Source: JBJHDF01 sp050486405 (GTDB lineage Bacteria; Pseudomonadota; Gammaproteobacteria; Pseudomonadales; Cellvibrionaceae). Taken from it: a DNA stretch of 64,000 nucleotides. Positions 1-7,819 of the stretch are shown piece by piece; within the stretch, counting starts at the first letter, position 1, and each line of letters begins with the position of its first letter. Location of the stretch: assembly GCA_050486405.1 (NCBI GenBank), contig JBJHDF010000013.1, positions 1-64,000 on the forward strand. Direction: 5' to 3'. The position numbers were made by a program, and so were the translations under genes. Under the pieces are notes generated by a model that saw only the letters and a list, made by a program, of their open reading frames with translations, did no database searches and was not told the origin of the DNA.

Positions 1-55
1 TATGTTAAATCCTTCACCGGTACCGGCTAGCGCCGGACCGGTTGCGGATCGCCGG

Positions 56-92
56 CCGCCGCCACCCGGATGGGCAATTGTCCGGGCGGCGG
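56..92. repeat. GC-rich inverted repeat (hairpin)
   Basis: The arms CCGCCG-CCA-CCCGGA and TCCGGGCGGCGG pair over 12 bp, with a 3-nt bulge on the left arm and a 10-nt loop. No T-run follows on either strand, so it is not a clear rho-independent terminator. It lies downstream of the PilZ gene and upstream of whatever gene lies left of the window. The first 167 bases hold no gene that I can support. Confidence 0.45.
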
Positions 93-167
93 TGACCGTC
101 AACATAAGCCAAACCTTATGCGCAGTTTCGGGGGTTGAGAGCCGGGTGTTGGGATGGGAGCCTCGTG

Positions 168-569
168 TCACGCCCTGTGCCGTTTGGTGCCGCCATTGAG
201 GTCACTGGGGTTCTCTGCTGCACTGTTCTTGTCGCTATCACCATGGCGGGCGGACTCCAGAATCGAACGCAGCAACAGATTGGCGGATTTACTGCGGCTG
301 GCCTCGATTTCAAGGCCGAGTCCATCCGCAGCCCGCCTGACCACCTGGGTACGGTAACGATGCCGTTTGATTTTTGGGGTTTTGCCGGGCTCTCGATCCT
401 GTAACTCTATGTCCAGGTGCTGTAAAAGACTCACATCGTCGTAGTCCGTTTCGATAAAGAATCCTGTCTTGCTGCAATCCCGGATGCGTCCCATGGCCAC
501 AGGAACTCCTTGGCGGACAATAACCGCATTGATTGTCGTCGTAACGCGCACACTGTACCTGTGTTCCAT
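168..569 (-). CDS. PilZ domain protein
   Basis: A 133-aa soluble protein that looks like a single PilZ domain. The two c-di-GMP binding motifs are visible: RYSVR at residues 3-7 (RxxxR) and DCSKTG near residue 30 (DxSxxG). The C-terminal 25 residues or so are polar and probably disordered. PilZ proteins bind cyclic di-GMP and pass the signal to a partner such as a motility or polysaccharide machine; the partner cannot be told here. GAGAGG about 8 bases before the ATG supports the start. The gene is monocistronic in appearance, since the malQ group behind it ends about 150 bp upstream. An FNR-like dyad lies 73-86 bp upstream of the start. Confidence 0.75.
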   Translation of the reverse strand: MEHRYSVRVTTTINAVIVRQGVPVAMGRIRDCSKTGFFIETDYDDVSLLQHLDIELQDREPGKTPKIKRHRYRTQVVRRAADGLGLEIEASRSKSANLLLRSILESARHGDSDKNSAAENPSDLNGGTKRHRA

Positions 570-641
570 ATGCTTGGCCTCTCGTTACCGTTTGGAGGTT
601 AGCCGGTAGTGTCAGACTGCGCCTTAAGGGGCGCGTTTACT

Positions 642-655
642 TTGACATGCATCAA
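642..655. promoter_or_regulatory. FNR/ANR-like dyad upstream of the PilZ gene
   Basis: TTGACATGCATCAA matches the FNR/ANR consensus TTGAT-N4-ATCAA with one mismatch. It is centred about 80 bp upstream of the PilZ start codon, and no other gene start faces it. Control by an oxygen-sensing FNR-type regulator is an inference; the regulator is not in the window. Confidence 0.4.
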
Positions 656-719
656 AATTACGTATTTGATTACGCAACCATTGCGCCATCCTGTGGCGGC
701 TCTCCCAGTTGTACTGTGC

Positions 720-2225
720 TCAATGTGGCATTCGTCCGTAGAGCTCCAACAGCTCCCGCAGACGCCGACTTTCGTCGTCGCTAAGCTGATGCCAGTCGAA
801 ACGCCAACTCCAGTTGGCGCCCATGGTGCCAGGAGTGTTCATCCGCGCTTCACTGCCCAACCCGAGCAGATCCTGTAGCGGAATAATGCTCATCTGGGAT
901 ACCGAAGCAATCGCGGCGCGGATCAGAGACCAGGAAATTGCTTCCGAAGATTGTCCAAGGTAGCGTTCTACGTGCTCCCGCGCCTGCTCAGGAAGATTCC
1001 GGTGCCAGCCGACGCTGGTGTCGTTGTCGTGGGTGCCGGTGTAGACCACCTCGAGCCAGTCGTGGTTGTGGGGCAAATGCGGGTTGTAGGGATTGCCGTC
1101 GAAGGCGAACTGCAGCACTCGCATACCGGGCAGGCCGAACTCGTGGCGCAACTCCTCGACGGCGTCCGTGATCAAGCCCAGATTTTCCGCCACCAGGGGC
1201 AGTTCCTGATGTTCCTGAAAACAGGCGGACAGCAGCGCCCTGCCCGGCGCCGCCACCCAGCGTCCACCCCGTGCGTCGGGAGCACCGGCAGGAATTTCCC
1301 AGTAGGATTCAAAGCCGCGAAAGTGATCAACGCGTATCAAATCGAAGTTTTGCAACATTGAGCGAAAGCGCGCCAGCCACCAGCGGAATCCGTCTTTCTC
1401 CATGGCGGGCCAGTTGTAGTGGGGGTTGCCCCAGTGTTGCCCGGTTTCGGAAAAGTAATCAGGTGGCACTCCGGCAACAGTGAGTGGATTGCCGTCCCCG
1501 TCCAGACTGAACAGTGTTTGATGAGCCCAGACATCGGCGCTGTCGTGGGCAACAAAAATGGGCAGGTCACCGAACAGGTGGACATGCTTTGCGGCTGCGT
1601 AGCTGCGCAATTCCAGCCACTGCTGCGCGAAGGCATATTGCTCAAAAAAGCAGCGCTGCAATTGCTGCTGAAGTTCCGTCCTGACTTGGCCAATTGCTTT
1701 CGCCTGACGCTGACGCAAAGCGGCGGGCCAGTGATTCCAGGCGGTGTCGCCCTGGGATTCACGAATGGCGAGAAACAGGGCAAAGTCGTCCAGCCAGTAT
1801 TGGTTTTCCTGACAAAAACGGTCGTAGCGCTCTCGCTCCCCTGCCCCGTTTTCACTTTCCAAAAATGCGAAGAACTCTTGCGCCAACTGCGACCGCAGTT
1901 CTCGCGCCTGATTCCGGTCGGCGATTGTGGCGGGCACAGATGTTTTGGCTATCCAGCTCTTTTCCGCCAACCACTCGAGGTCTATCAAGTCCGGGCTGCC
2001 GGCGTGGGCGGACAGCGACTGGTAGGGAGAACCGTCTTCGTGAGTGGGTCCGGTAGGCAGCATTTGCCACAGTGTGCAGCCCGTAGCGTGCAAAAAATCC
2101 ACAAAGCGGCGAGCGTTTTCTCCCAGGGTGCCGCACCAACCCGCGCCCGGCAGCGATGTCGGGTGTAGTAGGATTCCAGCGCGGCGTTGTGCAAACAGGG
2201 GCGAAGATGGCTTCCTGCCAGGCAT
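720..2225 (-). CDS. malQ: 4-alpha-glucanotransferase (amylomaltase)
   Basis: A 501-aa GH77 enzyme that transfers alpha-1,4-glucan segments between maltodextrins in the cytoplasm. The N-terminal HPTSLPG signature is at about residues 21-27. The GH77 catalytic set is visible: D300 in RVDHFRG (nucleophile), E347 in AENLG (acid/base) and D400 in GTHDND. I chose the ATG at 2225 because it follows the stop of the GH57 gene by one base (TAG-T-ATG), which implies translational coupling; a longer reading to 2336 would overlap that gene and adds no family sequence. It is the last gene of the glgC-GH57-malQ run. Its likely job is recycling short oligosaccharides released from glycogen. Confidence 0.93.
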   Translation of the reverse strand: MPGRKPSSPLFAQRRAGILLHPTSLPGAGWCGTLGENARRFVDFLHATGCTLWQMLPTGPTHEDGSPYQSLSAHAGSPDLIDLEWLAEKSWIAKTSVPATIADRNQARELRSQLAQEFFAFLESENGAGERERYDRFCQENQYWLDDFALFLAIRESQGDTAWNHWPAALRQRQAKAIGQVRTELQQQLQRCFFEQYAFAQQWLELRSYAAAKHVHLFGDLPIFVAHDSADVWAHQTLFSLDGDGNPLTVAGVPPDYFSETGQHWGNPHYNWPAMEKDGFRWWLARFRSMLQNFDLIRVDHFRGFESYWEIPAGAPDARGGRWVAAPGRALLSACFQEHQELPLVAENLGLITDAVEELRHEFGLPGMRVLQFAFDGNPYNPHLPHNHDWLEVVYTGTHDNDTSVGWHRNLPEQAREHVERYLGQSSEAISWSLIRAAIASVSQMSIIPLQDLLGLGSEARMNTPGTMGANWSWRFDWHQLSDDESRRLRELLELYGRMPH

Positions 2226-2226
2226 A

Positions 2227-3972
2227 CTAATTCGCTCCCTCGGCTTCGGCGTGACCGTGACGCATAACCCCACCGTGAGCGGGATCACCGTGTCCTTCGC
2301 AGATGGGTTGCGAGAGCGCCTCGGGCACAGGCTCACCCAACAGCGTGTACAGGTTCATCAGGTGGCGCCGGTAAAGATACTCAAAATCGCTGACACTTTC
2401 CGCTGGATTGTAGTCGCCGAACCACCAGAACCAATCGGAGCCCTCGCACAGTGCCAACTGCCAACGGGCTTTGGCCGCCTGTGCGTCATCGAGCTTGCCT
2501 TGGGCCAGCACACGATCAAACACCACCTTGGCCTGGCACAGCAGATCCCAACCGCGGTTTTTGTCCGGATCGCCGATCCAGGTGGAAAACGTGCCGTAGA
2601 CCCAACTGCCCGCCACCAGATGCGGCAGCTCCAGGCTCTCAGGCTGCTGTTCATCAAGCAGGCGACTGTAAGTGGTAGTTTCCAGCATAGGGTGACGAAT
2701 CAAGCGACGATAGAGTTCGCTGAGAAAATGGTAGCCATTTTCCGGATAGTATTCCCAGGCGTTTTCACCATCCATGACAATGGAAATGACGCTGGAGTTC
2801 CGGTCAGGGCATGCTTGAGCAATATTTTCAAGGTGCCCCATAAGGTTGGCCACGGCATCGTCGGCGTGCCAGTCGGAATAGTTGAAACCGATCAGGTCGG
2901 AGAGACCGTCGTCCCGAAAGAAGCAGCGCACCTCGGTACTGTTGAACTGAAAAGCTCTGTGTGGAAAGGTTTCGGCACTCGCCACCGCTGCCGCAGCCTG
3001 GTGTCGATTGTCGCTGTGTCTCAGGCTATTGTGCAGTACCGAGTCACCGGTGGCGGTCCAGCGAAAGCCATATTCAGGCAACAGCGCCAAAGTCGCGTCA
3101 CTCAGCGCTCCCTCCGATGCCCAGCAACCGCTGGGACGGAAGCCGAAAAAGCGCTCGAAGGTTACCAGTGCCTGCTCCAGATGCCAACGCGCCCGCTCGT
3201 CTCCACCGGGGTATTCGCGATGTTTCGGCAAAGCAACATCGGGCATGGCTTCACGAGCGCTGTTGATGTCCAGCAGCAGTGGCACTATGGGGTGAGCGTA
3301 GGGGCTGACACAGATTTCAATCTGGCCGCGTTCGGCCAGCGCGCGATAGCGCGGCTTGATGGAAGCGATTTCTTCGCCGATTACCGTCATCAGTTCCCGG
3401 CGGTCCTCCAGACTGAAACTGTGCCCCTTGTCCTGCAAACGCTGGAGCCGCTGGTCACGCCGGCGGGTGGTTTCAGCCATCCAGCCCAAGTGATACCAGA
3501 CCAGAATATCCACCAGCAATTGCTGGTTCAGGTACATCGGCAAATCGTCCTGTTCCTGGCTTATATCAACCAGCTTTGCCAGACGGTGGTAGTCCGGAAA
3601 GCGCTCGATAACCCGCTGTCGGTTTACCCGCAAACAGGCGTGGATCAGCTTGCCGAACGCATCGCTGCCAGGTTTGGGCAGATCTTCGCTGACCAGCGCC
3701 GCCAACAGCGGGTCGGTGATACCCCCCTGCCCCGCCAACCAGGCGTCTATCTGCTGCGTGTAGTCTTCCAGCTGTTCAATTAATACTGGTGTATAGTTGA
3801 ACACTGCCTGGGCTGCGGGCTGGGCCTCCAGATGCGCAGCCATGTCAACGTAATCTTTCAGCGCGTGCAGATAAGTCCAGGGAAAAACGTACTCGCCGGT
3901 GGTGACATCGCGGTAATCCGGCTGGTGCATATGCCAGCAAAACACTACCCGCATCTTACCTCTGTGGGGCAT
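2227..3972 (-). CDS. Glycoside hydrolase family 57 alpha-glucan enzyme
   Basis: A 581-aa cytoplasmic protein with no signal peptide. HMHQPDY at residues 14-20 is the N-terminal GH57 motif. GCWASEG in the middle holds the glutamate expected to be the nucleophile, and MDGENAWEYY carries the acidic residues of conserved region 4. GH57 includes alpha-amylases, amylopullulanases, 4-alpha-glucanotransferases and branching enzymes, and I cannot choose among them by eye. It is placed between glgC and malQ with one-base spacings on both sides (TGA-T-ATG and TAG-T-ATG), so it belongs to glycogen synthesis or remodelling. The window has no glgX-type debranching gene, and this enzyme could fill that role. 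The ATG at 3972 is preferred over the in-frame start at 4059, which lies within glgC. Confidence 0.85.
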   Translation of the reverse strand: MPHRGKMRVVFCWHMHQPDYRDVTTGEYVFPWTYLHALKDYVDMAAHLEAQPAAQAVFNYTPVLIEQLEDYTQQIDAWLAGQGGITDPLLAALVSEDLPKPGSDAFGKLIHACLRVNRQRVIERFPDYHRLAKLVDISQEQDDLPMYLNQQLLVDILVWYHLGWMAETTRRRDQRLQRLQDKGHSFSLEDRRELMTVIGEEIASIKPRYRALAERGQIEICVSPYAHPIVPLLLDINSAREAMPDVALPKHREYPGGDERARWHLEQALVTFERFFGFRPSGCWASEGALSDATLALLPEYGFRWTATGDSVLHNSLRHSDNRHQAAAAVASAETFPHRAFQFNSTEVRCFFRDDGLSDLIGFNYSDWHADDAVANLMGHLENIAQACPDRNSSVISIVMDGENAWEYYPENGYHFLSELYRRLIRHPMLETTTYSRLLDEQQPESLELPHLVAGSWVYGTFSTWIGDPDKNRGWDLLCQAKVVFDRVLAQGKLDDAQAAKARWQLALCEGSDWFWWFGDYNPAESVSDFEYLYRRHLMNLYTLLGEPVPEALSQPICEGHGDPAHGGVMRHGHAEAEGAN

Positions 3973-3973
3973 A

Positions 3974-5227
3974 TCAATCTCCGTTAAGCATGTCAGGGGT
4001 GACCAGTACCACACCCTTGGGCGACACGTAAAAACGGCGGCGATCCTCTTCCAGGTCATAGCCGATACTGGTGCCAGGCGGGATCTTACAGCCTTTGTCG
4101 ATCAGTGCCTTGCGTATCTTGCAGTTGCGCCCCACTTCCACATTGGGAAACAGAACCGAATCCTCGATTTCGCAGTAGGAGTGTACCCGCACCCGAAAAA
4201 ACAGCAACGAATGGCGCACGGTCGAGCCGGAAACGATACAGCCACCCGCGGTCAGGGAGTCCACGGCCAATCCACGCCGGCCTTCGTCGTCGAACACGAA
4301 CTTGGCCGGCGGCACCTGCTCCTGATAAGTCCAGATGGGCCACTCGTCGTCGTATAGGTCCAGTTCGGGACTGACGCCGGTCAGCTCCAGGTTTGCCTGC
4401 CAGAGAGCGTCCACAGTACCCACGTCCCGCCAATAGGCGTCGCCACCGCTGACCGGATCCCTGAAGGGGAATGCCATGACTTTGCGACTGGACAACAATG
4501 AGGGAATGATGTCCTTGCCAAAGTCGTGGCTGGAGCCGGGCGTTGTCTGATCCTTGAGCAGTTCATTGAACAGCACTTCGGTACTGAAAACATAGATACC
4601 CATGGATGCCAGGGCGACGTCGGGCTTGCCCGGCATGGGTTTTGGGTGCGGGGGTTTTTCATTGAACTGAATGATCTGGTTGTGCTCATCGACTTCCATG
4701 ACACCAAAGGCCGCGGCTGTCTCCAATGGCACCTCGATGCAGCCCACGGTGATATCGGCGCCTGATTCCACGTGCGCACCTAACATGGTACCGTAGTCCA
4801 TTTTGTACACATGGTCACCGGCGAGGATCAAAACGTATCGGGACGCGTGGTTGCGGATGATGTCCAGATTTTGCAAGACAGCGTCGGCGGTGCCGGCGTA
4901 CCAGGAAGTCTCCAGGCGCTGCTGGGCGGGAATCAACTCCACAAACTCTCCCATTTCCCCACCGAGAAAGCCCCAGCCTCGCTGGATATGGCGGTTAAGT
5001 GAATGCGATTTGTACTGGGTGAGCACACTGATGCGGCGAATCCCCGAGTTGACACAGTTGGACAGAGGAAAATCAATAATGCGAAACTTGCCACCGAAAT
5101 GGACCGCGGGCTTGGCCCGCCAATTGGTGAGTTGGTGAAGTCTTGAGCCCCGGCCGCCGGCCAGGATAATGGCAAGGGTTTCACGGGTAAGTCGGCTGAC
5201 AAAGCGTCCTGATGCCGGGTGAGTCAT
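3974..5227 (-). CDS. glgC: Glucose-1-phosphate adenylyltransferase
   Basis: A 417-aa enzyme, about the usual length, making ADP-glucose from ATP and glucose-1-phosphate, the committed step of bacterial glycogen synthesis. The nucleotide-binding motif AGGRGSRL is at residues 23-30, followed by KPAVHFGG and the substrate-loop motif FPLSNCVNS. A left-handed beta-helix domain with SYCEIEDSVLFPNV-type repeats occupies the C-terminal third. GGAGGAAGC directly before the ATG fixes the start. It is the first gene of the minus-strand glg group, divergent from glgB. The family is allosterically controlled by glycolytic intermediates. Confidence 0.95.
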   Translation of the reverse strand: MTHPASGRFVSRLTRETLAIILAGGRGSRLHQLTNWRAKPAVHFGGKFRIIDFPLSNCVNSGIRRISVLTQYKSHSLNRHIQRGWGFLGGEMGEFVELIPAQQRLETSWYAGTADAVLQNLDIIRNHASRYVLILAGDHVYKMDYGTMLGAHVESGADITVGCIEVPLETAAAFGVMEVDEHNQIIQFNEKPPHPKPMPGKPDVALASMGIYVFSTEVLFNELLKDQTTPGSSHDFGKDIIPSLLSSRKVMAFPFRDPVSGGDAYWRDVGTVDALWQANLELTGVSPELDLYDDEWPIWTYQEQVPPAKFVFDDEGRRGLAVDSLTAGGCIVSGSTVRHSLLFFRVRVHSYCEIEDSVLFPNVEVGRNCKIRKALIDKGCKIPPGTSIGYDLEEDRRRFYVSPKGVVLVTPDMLNGD

Positions 5228-5355
5228 GCTTCCTCCATTGGTTTCTGGTCGTTGATTCTGTCATCAGTGGTACAGGTATTCGCTCTCAGCACGCCGAGTA
5301 CTCAGCAAGATAAGTGCCAAGCCTCAGAGGATACTGAGATGACCCCCGGATTGGG

Positions 5356-5369
5356 TTGACCCAAGTCAA
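5356..5369. promoter_or_regulatory. Perfect dyad TTGAC-N4-GTCAA, possible FNR/CRP-family operator
   Basis: TTGACCCAAGTCAA is an exact inverted repeat with a 4-bp centre, close to the FNR/ANR form TTGAT-N4-ATCAA. It lies 129 bp upstream of glgC and 249 bp upstream of glgB. The overlapping inverted repeat at 5351-5364 could be an alternative reading of the same sequence. Confidence 0.4.
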
Positions 5370-5393
5370 AATTTCGAGGCGTGCACGAATCTT

Positions 5394-5431
5394 GCACCCA
5401 TATTGCACCCAGCTGGTGTCAGAATGCACCC
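5394..5431 (+). repeat. GCACCC direct repeats upstream of glgB
   Basis: GCACCC occurs at 5394-5399, 5405-5410 and 5426-5431, with the first two inside the longer copy TTGCACCCA and spaced 11 bp apart, about one helical turn. A degenerate fourth copy, GCACCA, starts at 5462. The phasing suggests an operator for a protein binding one face of the DNA, but no known regulator is recognised. Confidence 0.4.
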
Positions 5432-5617
5432 TTAGCCGCCAGCGGGTAAAAAATTTTTCATGCACCACGGCGCCCAAATGTGTAACCTTGGCAGGCGCCG
5501 GCTGCGGTGTTGCGATCGGGCCGCCCTACCCTGAGGCGGGTGCCTGGAACCCGCACCACTATGGACCAATGTAGGTTACGCTTTTATGTCATTTTTCACC
5601 ATAGGAATTTATCGCCC

Positions 5618-7804
5618 ATGACGGCAAAATCGAAAATTGAGCTGAACGAAGCCATGCAGCGCCTTATCGAGGGGCGTCACCACGACCCCTTCTCGGTGCT
5701 TGGGCGCCATACGGAAGGAAGCAAAACCACGGTACGCGTATTTCTACCCGGCGCGGTCGAGGCACATCTGGTGGATCAAAAGGGCGATAAGGCGCTGACG
5801 CGAGTGGAGCAAAGCGCGCTGTTTGTCTGGCAGGGCAAGGCAACCGAACTGGATGCTCACTACCAGGTTCGTTGGAGCGATCACCAGGGTCAGAGCCACT
5901 GCCAGCACGACCCCTACCGTTTCGGTCCCCAGCTGGGCGATCTGGACCTGCATCTGTTTGGCGAGGGGCGTCACTGGTACATTGAGCAGGTGCTGGGGGC
6001 CAACCCAACCGCTGTGGATGGCGTCGAGGGTGTACTGTTTGCCACCTGGGCGCCCGCCGCCGAAAGAGTCAGCGTGGTGGGTGATTTCAACTGCTGGAAT
6101 GACTGCCAACACCCCATGCGGGTCAGAGGTTCCAGCGGCGTCTGGGAGCTGTTCATCCCCGAACTCAAGCCCGGCACCCTGTACAAGTATTCCGTGCGCA
6201 ACCGCGACACCGGTCGTTGCGTGATGAAGGCCGATCCCTACGGTCGGGAATTTGAATTGCGCCCAAAAACCTCCTCTCTGGTGCCCTCCCCCAGCCAACA
6301 CCAGTGGCGGGATCAGGAGTGGCTGGACAGACGCAGCCGCTGGGATTGGCAACACGCGCCCGTATCCATTTACGAAGTACACCTTGGCTCCTGGCGCCGG
6401 CGAGACGATGGTGGCTTCCTCAACTATCGCGAGTTGGCTCACCAGTTGGTGGATTATGTCAAGCCGCTGGGGTTCACTCATGTGGAACTGCTGCCCATTA
6501 CCGAGCACCCTCTGGACGACTCCTGGGGCTATCAGACCACTGGCTATTTTGCACCCACCCGCCGCTTCGGCACTCCCGACGATTTCCGCTATATGGTGGA
6601 CCTGTTACACCGCCATGACATCGGTGTCATTCTCGATTGGGTACCAGCACATTTTCCCCGGGATGAGCACGCTCTGGCGCGTTTCGACGGCACGGCGCTG
6701 TACGAACACGAAGACCCCCGCAAAGGCGAGCATCGGGACTGGGGTACCTTGATCTATAACTACGGCAGACACGAGGTGCGCAATTTTTTGATTGCCAGCG
6801 CGCTCTATTGGCTGCGCGAGTTCCACCTGGACGGCCTGCGGGTCGATGCCGTGGCATCCATGCTGCATCTGGATTACTCACGCGAAGAAGGCGATTGGGA
6901 ACCCAATATCCACGGTGGCAACGAAAACCTGGAAGCCATGAGTTTTCTGTGCGAGTTGAATGTGGAGTGCCACGGTCAGCACCCCGGCTGCATGGTAATC
7001 GCCGAGGAGTCCACCGCCTGGCCCCAGGTGACCCGCCCCACCTGGGTCGGCGGGCTGGGTTTTTCCATGAAATGGAACATGGGGTGGATGCACGATACCC
7101 TGGTCTATATGAGCAAGGATCCCATCTATCGTCACTATCACCACGATCAACTCACCTTCGGGCTCATGTACGCCTTCAGTGAGAACTTTCTGTTGCCGCT
7201 ATCCCACGACGAGGTGGTACATGGCAAGGGCAGTATGATCAACAAAATGCCCGGTGACAACTGGCAAAAATTTGCCAACCTGCGCCTGCTCTACGCCTAT
7301 CAGTTCACCTACCCGGGCAGCAAACTGCTGTTCATGGGCAGTGAGTTCGGTCAGTGGAGCGAGTGGGCACATCAGGGGCAGCTGGACTGGGTGCTGTTGG
7401 ATTTCGATAATCACCGCGGTTTGCACAAGCTGGTGTGCGATCTTAACCACCTGTACCGCGATCTGCCGCCACTGCACCAAAGCGGATTCAGCAGCGACGG
7501 TTTTGAGTGGGTTGATTGCCACGACAATACCCAGTCGGTTATCAGTTATCTGCGTAAAAGCGCGGATGGGTTCGTACTGGTGGTGTTGAATTTCACTCCC
7601 GAACCCCGTTACCACTATCGAATTGGCGTCCCCAGCCCTGGCACTTATCGGGAAATATTCAATTCCGACTCCCTATACTATGGTGGCAGTAATCTTGGCA
7701 ACAGTGGCGATCTGCATAGCGAAGCCCTGCCCTGGATGGGGCGTGAGCACTCCTTGCTGTTGACTCTGCCACCTTTAGCCGCCACTGTTATTGCCCTTGA
7801 CTGA
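5618..7804 (+). CDS. glgB: 1,4-alpha-glucan branching enzyme
   Basis: A 728-aa GH13 enzyme that makes alpha-1,6 branches in glycogen. Two N-terminal CBM48-like regions (about 20-110 and 120-225) precede the (beta/alpha)8 barrel. The catalytic triad is visible as D410 in DGLRVDAV, E463 in IAEEST and D531 in LSHDEVVHGK, each offset by five from the E. coli enzyme. I chose the ATG at 5618, after AGGAA, because it begins the family N-terminus (LIEGRHHDPFSVLG); the in-frame start at 5507 adds unrelated residues. It is followed 15 bp later by glgA, and the two form a plus-strand operon. Confidence 0.95.
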   Translation: MTAKSKIELNEAMQRLIEGRHHDPFSVLGRHTEGSKTTVRVFLPGAVEAHLVDQKGDKALTRVEQSALFVWQGKATELDAHYQVRWSDHQGQSHCQHDPYRFGPQLGDLDLHLFGEGRHWYIEQVLGANPTAVDGVEGVLFATWAPAAERVSVVGDFNCWNDCQHPMRVRGSSGVWELFIPELKPGTLYKYSVRNRDTGRCVMKADPYGREFELRPKTSSLVPSPSQHQWRDQEWLDRRSRWDWQHAPVSIYEVHLGSWRRRDDGGFLNYRELAHQLVDYVKPLGFTHVELLPITEHPLDDSWGYQTTGYFAPTRRFGTPDDFRYMVDLLHRHDIGVILDWVPAHFPRDEHALARFDGTALYEHEDPRKGEHRDWGTLIYNYGRHEVRNFLIASALYWLREFHLDGLRVDAVASMLHLDYSREEGDWEPNIHGGNENLEAMSFLCELNVECHGQHPGCMVIAEESTAWPQVTRPTWVGGLGFSMKWNMGWMHDTLVYMSKDPIYRHYHHDQLTFGLMYAFSENFLLPLSHDEVVHGKGSMINKMPGDNWQKFANLRLLYAYQFTYPGSKLLFMGSEFGQWSEWAHQGQLDWVLLDFDNHRGLHKLVCDLNHLYRDLPPLHQSGFSSDGFEWVDCHDNTQSVISYLRKSADGFVLVVLNFTPEPRYHYRIGVPSPGTYREIFNSDSLYYGGSNLGNSGDLHSEALPWMGREHSLLLTLPPLAATVIALD

Positions 7805-7819
7805 AGTTTGGAGTAGTCA

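Larger units (their letters stand above)
5228..5617. promoter_or_regulatory. Divergent glgC/glgB control region
   Basis: A 390-bp gap between the divergently transcribed glgC and glgB. No protein gene is supported in it. It contains a perfect TTGAC-N4-GTCAA dyad at 5356-5369, overlapping a second inverted repeat (TTGGG-TTGA-CCCAA, 5351-5364), and a series of GCACCC direct repeats at 5394-5431. I could not identify convincing -35/-10 elements. The region presumably holds both promoters and joint control of synthesis and branching genes. Confidence 0.6.

Noticed and set aside
1..167. A partial gene at the left edge
   Set aside because: Open frames here lack any protein signature and are dominated by a GC-rich hairpin.
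951..1361. Long plus-strand frames opposite malQ and the GH57 gene, including 2044-3783
   Set aside because: They are antisense shadows of strongly coding minus-strand genes, with no family motif or ribosome site.
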